Below the pieces are notes generated by a model. It saw only the letters and a program-made list of their open reading frames with translations. It was not told where the DNA came from and did not search any database. A stretch of DNA of 64,000 nucleotides, taken from NCBI GenBank assembly GCA_009363875.1, contig CM018698.1:59739067-59803066 (forward strand), given 5' to 3'. This document shows, piece by piece, positions 58,501 to 64,000 of this stretch (position 1 is its first letter; every line of letters begins with the position of its first letter). This DNA is from Mikania micrantha. Its lineage: Eukaryota; Streptophyta; Magnoliopsida; Asterales; Asteraceae. Made by a program: the position numbers and the translations under genes.

Positions 58501-61500
58501 ACATGAGACGGTAAAGATTTCTGAAGAACTTCTTGCATCAAAAGATGAGCTGAACTCTTTGCAGATAAATCTTCAAATTTTTGAGGAGAAAGCTTCTTTA
58601 TTGAGGGAGAAACTGTCCATGGCAGTTAAGAAAGGAAAGGGTCTTGTTCAAGAACGTGAGAACTTGAAACAACAAATAGCTGAAAAGAATGCTCAGATTG
58701 AGACATTAATGGCTGACTTTCAGAGACACGAGTCAACATCGAGTGACTACAGGGATCAAGTTGCAAAACTAAACTCGGAAAGGGATCAAATTGGGCAGTT
58801 TTTGGCTCAAAGTAATATGATGTTACAGGGTATAGTTGAGATAATTGATGGTATTGATATTAATTTTCCTCTAGAGTTGAAAGAACCAGTTGACAAGCTG
58901 AAGTGGTTTGCAACATATTTAAGCGAATGCCAAGTTGCCAAGGCTCAAGCAGAGCATGAGCTAGGAGATGTTAAAGATGAAGCCAGTCAACTCTCCAGCA
59001 AGTTGAATGAAGCTCTGGCCAACATGAGAATTCTTGAAGATGCATTATCGGTTTCCGAGAAAAATGTTTTTCAGTTATCTGAAAAGAAAGGAGAACTAGA
59101 AATCTCAAATGTTCAGACAGAACATGAAGTGGAAATTTTGAAAGAGGAAGTCGATACATTGAATAACAAATTGGTAGAAACTCTAAAAACCTTGAAATCA
59201 ATGGAAGATAAACTTGCAGGTTCAGAGACTACCATCAACTTACTAACTGAAGAGAAGAGCGAGCTGGAGATTGCGAAGTGTCATGTTGAAGAGGAATTAC
59301 ATAAAGCAAGGGATGAAATTGCTTCTCAAACAAGCAAATTTCAGGAGGCATTGTCTCATGCAGAAAACAACATATCTATGCTCATGAGTGAAAAAGAAGA
59401 GGCTCAAATGGAGGTACAGAAAGTTAAGGAGGAAGCTTCTTATCATTCAAGTAATCTTGATGATGCTAAAAAGACCATAAAGTCCCTTGAAGATGCAATC
59501 TTTCATTTAAATACAAATGTTTCTCAGTTTTCACAGGAAAATGAGAAGGCAATAGATAATAGAACTGTTTTAGAGAGAGAGATAAAGAAACTCAAAGAAG
59601 AAGCAGAATATGAGATTTCAACCCTAAAAACTGAGCTGAGTACATGTAGGCATGAGTTGGAAGCTGTGAATGATAAATGGGGTCAGCAGCTCTCACGTTT
59701 TTTTGGAAATCTTCAAGTGCTGTTGAAAGATGAATCTTTGTTCTTGTTGTTCAAGCAAGGTTTTGAGAAAAAAATTGAAAGCTTAAAAGAAGTAGAGCGG
59801 CTTCTAGAAGACATGAAGGATAATTTTGATATAGAACAGGTGCAAGATCTTCCTGCTATTGAGGTAAAATAAAAAGTGATCCCTTTTTCATTCTTTTGTT
59901 AGAATGTTAGTTTGATGTAGCTAGAGGTGGCATTTTTGTCTCTTTTTATTAATTGGTCAAGCTGGGTTATGTTTTATTACCTAAAGGTTACATGGGTTAG
60001 GCCTAAAGGATTTAATTGAAAATGAAAAAGGTCAAATGGATTGATAGTCATTTGAAAGTTATTCAAATGCATGAAAATCTCCTAAGTTGCTTTATTAATT
60101 TTTTTTTAATTTTTGTGACAATATATATAATCATATTTTAAAAATAATGGAGAAGTGGAGAAAAATGTGTGTGTGTTGGCACTCGGCCCAATTGACTCGA
60201 CTCGGTCTCATTTTTCCGTGCACAACATGACATGTTTCAAGTTTTAACCCACTATGGCACTATCCAATCCACATGACTGACCACTTGTTTTCCACATCTA
60301 ATCATATCCATTCTGTACTACAAGTCTCAACCTTTTTTTATTCTTTTTTATCTCATAAGGCCAATGATATTTCTTACGTATTTGTGTGTAACATATTGAA
60401 TTAACTCTTTAACATGCATTTAAGTAATTACATAACCAAATCAGATCTTTTTTCATATCACTCCTGCTATTTCAAGAATGGTCAAACATAGCCATTTCTC
60501 TTGGGCTTTGCATGATTTGTGTACCACATTTTTCTCATATTCACTCATTAAATTTAGTTATCATGTTTGCCTTCTTATCTCAATAATGATTACAGGAAAA
60601 TTTTCAATTGCCAACTGTTCTCCCTGCTGACTTTAACTATGATTGGAATACCGGAATGATTGATGAAGAATTTAATGCAGAAGATGCTGAGGGTTTTGGT
60701 TCTTATGTTGGAAAAACTTTTGATAACTTGAATGCTAAAAACCAAATTCTTGCTAATCAATTTGGCAATTTCTCAACACTCATTGATGACGTAATTGCAT
60801 CTTTGCTGAAAAAACTAGAAGCAATAAAGAATGCTATTCCATTTGTGGTCCAACAAACAATATCCTTGCAACAGAAAGTGTCAAACATGCAAATGGAAAA
60901 ACAATTGCAAGATAATAAAGTTGTAATGCTCGAAAATGACATTAAATTTATAGTATCTGCATGTGCTGATGTCACCAAAGATTTGAAGTTCCATTCTGAA
61001 AACAATATGCTGCAAACTGACCCCACCATTGGGCTGGAAAAGTTGTATCCTAATCAGTTAGTAGTTGATGATGTGTCAGTAGCAGATATTAAGGTTGCTG
61101 CTGATGATCTGTTATTTGCTGCTAGAAACGTTCAGAGTGTGATGAAACAACTTGTTGGTGTAAAAGAGAACATGTCTACCACAATTGAATGTTTACAGAG
61201 TGAATCAAAGAAAACTAGTTCAATGTATGACAACTCAAAAGAAGTTATTGAAGAATTACAGAGTGAATTAGAGAAAACTAGTTCAATGTATGATAAATCA
61301 AAAGGAGTAATTGAAGAATTACGGGGTGAATTAGAGAAAATTAGTTCAATGTATGATAAATCAAAAGGAGCAATTGAAGAATTACAGGATGAATTGGAGA
61401 AAACTGGGTCATTGCATGATAAAGTCAAAGAAGAAAATGACGCATTTCAAAAAAGAGTTATTGAATTTGAGACTGAATTAAAAGCCTCTAGAAAAAGATG

Positions 61501-64000
61501 TCATGAAATGAGCACCAGATTAGAAGATTATCGGGAAAAAGAGGACAAGTGGAATGAAGGAGAAAGCAACTTGTCTGATCAGAATATTCTGTCGATTCCT
61601 TCTGTTAAAGATCATGGTAAATTTTTCTTTCTATTGATAATAATATATTTGATTATAATTGTAATGATGGAAGTCGTACACTCATATCATTGATCAGTGG
61701 TGGCAATTTCAGTCCACTTACTTAAAAATGGGTTGATGTGCTATATGCTTATTGCTTATGTGTCAAATTTGAAAAATAAAAAAAAATAGTTAAAAATTAA
61801 ATGGGTTGCAAGTTGCCCAAACTGTACTTTAATATATACAAACTTCTAGATTGCTTTATAAGAAAAGGGTTTGCTAACTGTAGCCCTTAGGGCTATAATT
61901 ATGTTACCATAATTGGCATAATTAGTAAATAATTTTTAAAAACCCTTATTTTCTATACTGCAAAGGAATCTAATTACTTGTTGAACTATTCTTAACATGG
62001 ATCTTAAGATTTTTTTATAAAAATATGAAGCTTAGTGTTTATTAAAATTGTTTATTAGTTATGTTAAGCTTAAATGCAATATAATTCTTCTAATCAAATT
62101 TCACATTATTTTTTATTATAAAAAATCAAAATAAGATTTTTCTCAAAAGTATATTGTCAATCCAACCCGGAAAAGCTACCTGTATTTTGACGTGGACATT
62201 ATTCCACTTATACCAGTGTTGTGTTCTACTGTATATCTCTTTAATCAAATTTTCATTATTTTTCAGATGGTGATGACATAAAGGCTCTTTTATCAGCTTC
62301 ACAAATAAAAACCCTGTTTGATAAAATAGATGGCATAACAATTCCTTTCCCATACCTTGTAGTTGGAGATGAACATCCTCAAGATTCAAATTTTGTACAA
62401 AAACTCTTCTATATAATTGATGGTGTAAATGAATTGCTAGACCAGTTGACCTTGTTGGCTCATGCCAAAGAAGACCTGCAGTCAACCCTTTCAAAACAAG
62501 CCCTTGAAGCTGACCATTTGAAGGGGGAATTTAAAGATGGGTTGCAAAATATTATTCAAAAGTTAGGTGGTGATGAGTCTATTGGAGTCAAGAAACCTAC
62601 TGATGTGGCAGGACTGCTTGTGGTACTAGAAAGGCTTGTTCAGGGCATAGTTCTTGATGGTCAAAGTTCAAGATTCAAATTGGCGGAGACCCAGAAAATA
62701 GCAGAAGATTTGTCAAACAAGGTTAAATTACTGGAAGATTTTATTCAAAATAGGACAGGTGGACCGGACATGATACAGGAAAGAGGTGTCTTTGGAGCAG
62801 CTTCCTTTCCTGCTGGGTCTGAAATATCAGAGATTGATGATCAGGTATGTGTTATTATTGCATCTAGGATTGTTTGTCTAATTTATTTTCTTTTTTCCTT
62901 CTTTCTCTGCTAAGGTGACATTAATTGTTAATTTCCTTGTGGTGGCAAGATGGGTGGGTTGGTAATGTAAATTATGATATTCTCAAAATCTCCGTGATTG
63001 ATTTTTGTTCACAAATTGCCAACATATATATATGGAGAATGCCTAAACTCTAGGAGCTAAACTAGGAATGGGCACATTTGAATAAATACAAGATAAACAC
63101 CAAAAAATGCAACAATATAATCTACCTACTCTAATAAAGGAGTATTTTTAGGGGACACGTGTCGCGTTCTGGTTAAATCTGAACAAGTTTTTCCCGCCTC
63201 TCTCTTCTAATAAATACTATTAATTTTAGTAATTAACTTATATAATTAAATATTAAAAAAATATAATTTTTCTTCTTCTAATAATTTACTAATATATTAA
63301 AATTTAATAAACAATAAGAATAATTCAATATCTTACCCTAAATATAATTTTATAATTTTTAAATATTTATTATTACTTAATGCTAATGAATTATATTTTC
63401 TATTATCCAACCTGTGTAATACACGGGGTTTTAGGCTAGTATTCCGAATATATATGAATAAAATTCTGTTAATAGTCAACACACACTTTTTCGTTCATTC
63501 TATTTTTTTAAATTTTTCTTACAAATAACACGTCAGTTTAGATTACAGTAAGAATATTTTTGCACTTGAATCTTTGAATAAAACGAGTTAGGGGCTCTCT
63601 TTCAACCTGTTACCCTTTCATCTATTTTTCTTACGTCTCTTGTTTGTAGGATGCCATCTTTGACCCATTACTTAAGAATTGGGTTGATTGGCTATGTTTG
63701 ATCTGTAATGGGTTAAATGAAATAAAAAAAAAAGTTAGCTAAAAAGAAACAAGCCAAAGAGGTCGAAAGGAGAAATGTTTTTGTTTGAGGCATATAACCG
63801 TCTAAATCAACTTATTCAATAAGTTAGATTATTACTGAAATAATATAAAATTTGTAATCATATTTTAACCTGAAATTAAAATGTTTTTCTTGCAGGGTAC
63901 TGTTGGGAAAGTGGAGCTGCCTTTGGTGCCCTCTGCCGCCCAAATGAGATCTTTAAGAAAGGGGTCAAGTGAGCAGCTTGCAATTACCATTGACTCAGAG
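55598..64000 (+). CDS. TNO1: TNO1-like long coiled-coil protein (SYP41-interacting), 3' end outside the window
   Basis: In Arabidopsis, TNO1 is a trans-Golgi network protein that binds the SNARE SYP41 and helps vacuolar trafficking and vesicle fusion. Exons: 55598-55714, 56774-57031, 57104-59863 (920 codons), 60596-61616, 62267-62844 and 63895 to the edge, all with GT-AG borders and an open frame. An acidic N-terminal region (DEFVDCPDDL) is followed by near-continuous coiled coil. The element KEKL.MAV.KGKALVQ.R occurs twice (about 57,870 and 58,610), as in TNO1. The visible C-terminal part (QERGVFGAAS, SEISEIDD, PSAAQMRSLRKGSS, ITIDSE) matches the region just before the membrane anchor, which lies beyond the window. 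About 1,660 codons are visible. This gene looks functional. Confidence 0.92.
55715..56773. other. TNO1 intron 1
   Basis: 1.06 kb. Two GC-richer patches (55,950-56,030 and 56,170-56,300) contain AGGCGGTCCCAAGCCG- and GAGCCGAGGCC-type blocks that look like old transposon pieces. No coding content. Confidence 0.6.
59864..60595. repeat. TNO1 intron 3 with a dispersed repeat
   Basis: About 59,925-60,060 resembles segments at 61,690-61,830 (intron 4) and 63,645-63,770 (intron 5): a GGTGGCA or GATGCCA start, then an A/T-rich ATTACTTAA-like part, GGGTT, and a GGCTATGTTT-like end. These are probably degraded copies of one small element. Confidence 0.45.
61184..61435 (+). repeat. Four tandem 63 bp coding repeats in TNO1
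   Basis: Units at 61184-61246, 61247-61309, 61310-61372 and 61373-61435 each encode 21 residues of the form IEELQSELEKTSSMYDKSKG plus one more. Units 2 and 3 are most alike, and 1 and 4 have diverged. Twenty-one residues equal three heptads, so coiled-coil phase is kept. Confidence 0.9.
61617..62266. other. TNO1 intron 4
   Basis: AT-rich, with a dispersed repeat copy at 61,690-61,830. No coding content. Confidence 0.6.
63121..63439 (+). mobile_element. Small non-autonomous Helitron in TNO1 intron 5
   Basis: Starts TCTACCTACTCTAATAAAG after an A and ends in hairpin CCTGTGTAATACACGGG (63411-63427), then CTAG (63436-63439), then T. The 5' TC, 3' hairpin, CTRR end and A/T insertion site are the standard Helitron signature. 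319 bp, no ORF. Confidence 0.7.

Overview
The window is nuclear DNA of a flowering plant. The evidence is spliced genes with GT-AG introns, plant-type LTR, LINE, SINE and Helitron elements, and three nuclear proteins whose closest recognisable relatives are plant ones: presequence protease, haspin kinase and the TNO1 golgin-like protein. The mix of long TGTCACACCCC-type LTRs, copia elements and endogenous caulimovirids suggests an asterid, perhaps Asteraceae. That placement is inference only.

Layout. 1-9.8 kb: a copy (A) of the viroplasmin/TAV gene of an endogenous caulimovirid, entered by a 4.6 kb solo LTR with TATCA target duplications and preceded by an opposite-facing LTR of the same family that runs off the left edge. 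9.8-16.7 kb: AT-rich intergenic DNA with a Helitron 3' end, a foldback MITE, a tRNA-derived SINE and a possible LTR remnant. 16.8-26.35 kb: the 5' five exons of a presequence protease gene, cut off at 26,350. Its third intron holds a 7.5 kb Ty1/copia element (TSD ATATA), which itself holds a 2.8 kb non-coding LTR element (TSD CTGGT). 26.9-27.8 kb: a GCCTC-rich inverted-terminus transposon. 27.84-30.25 kb: a nearly perfect palindrome (1.19 kb arms, 39 bp loop) carrying four exons of a methyl-CpG-binding-domain (MBD) gene on each arm. 30.25-33.4 kb: a haspin kinase gene whose first recognisable exon starts immediately where the palindrome ends. The MBD exons of the right arm splice in phase into it, so a chimeric MBD-haspin gene is predicted, but the haspin part has a frameshift and a stop at a splice-dependent position. 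34-36.5 kb: LTR remnants around a copia integrase fragment. 36.5-40.4 kb: a foldback MITE, then a 3.6 kb double foldback element. 40.65-44.66 kb: caulimovirid copy B (protease, reverse transcriptase, RNase H, TAV and a 35S-like promoter). 44.8-49.3 kb: half a MITE, a telomere-like array, and an ORF1-only LINE derivative inserted into that array. 49.3-53.1 kb: caulimovirid copy C in the opposite direction (coat protein, protease, reverse transcriptase, RNase H). 55.6-64 kb: a TNO1-like coiled-coil gene, intact as far as it is visible, running off the right edge.

Only the TNO1-like gene looks fully functional. The presequence protease is a truncated fragment, the haspin gene is damaged upstream of an otherwise complete kinase domain, and all three viral copies are broken by stops, frameshifts and insertions. 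The most interesting parts are the palindrome with its possible MBD-haspin fusion, and the converging viral copies B and C, which between them show a coat-to-promoter gene order with both badnavirus-type cysteine motifs and a TAV gene.
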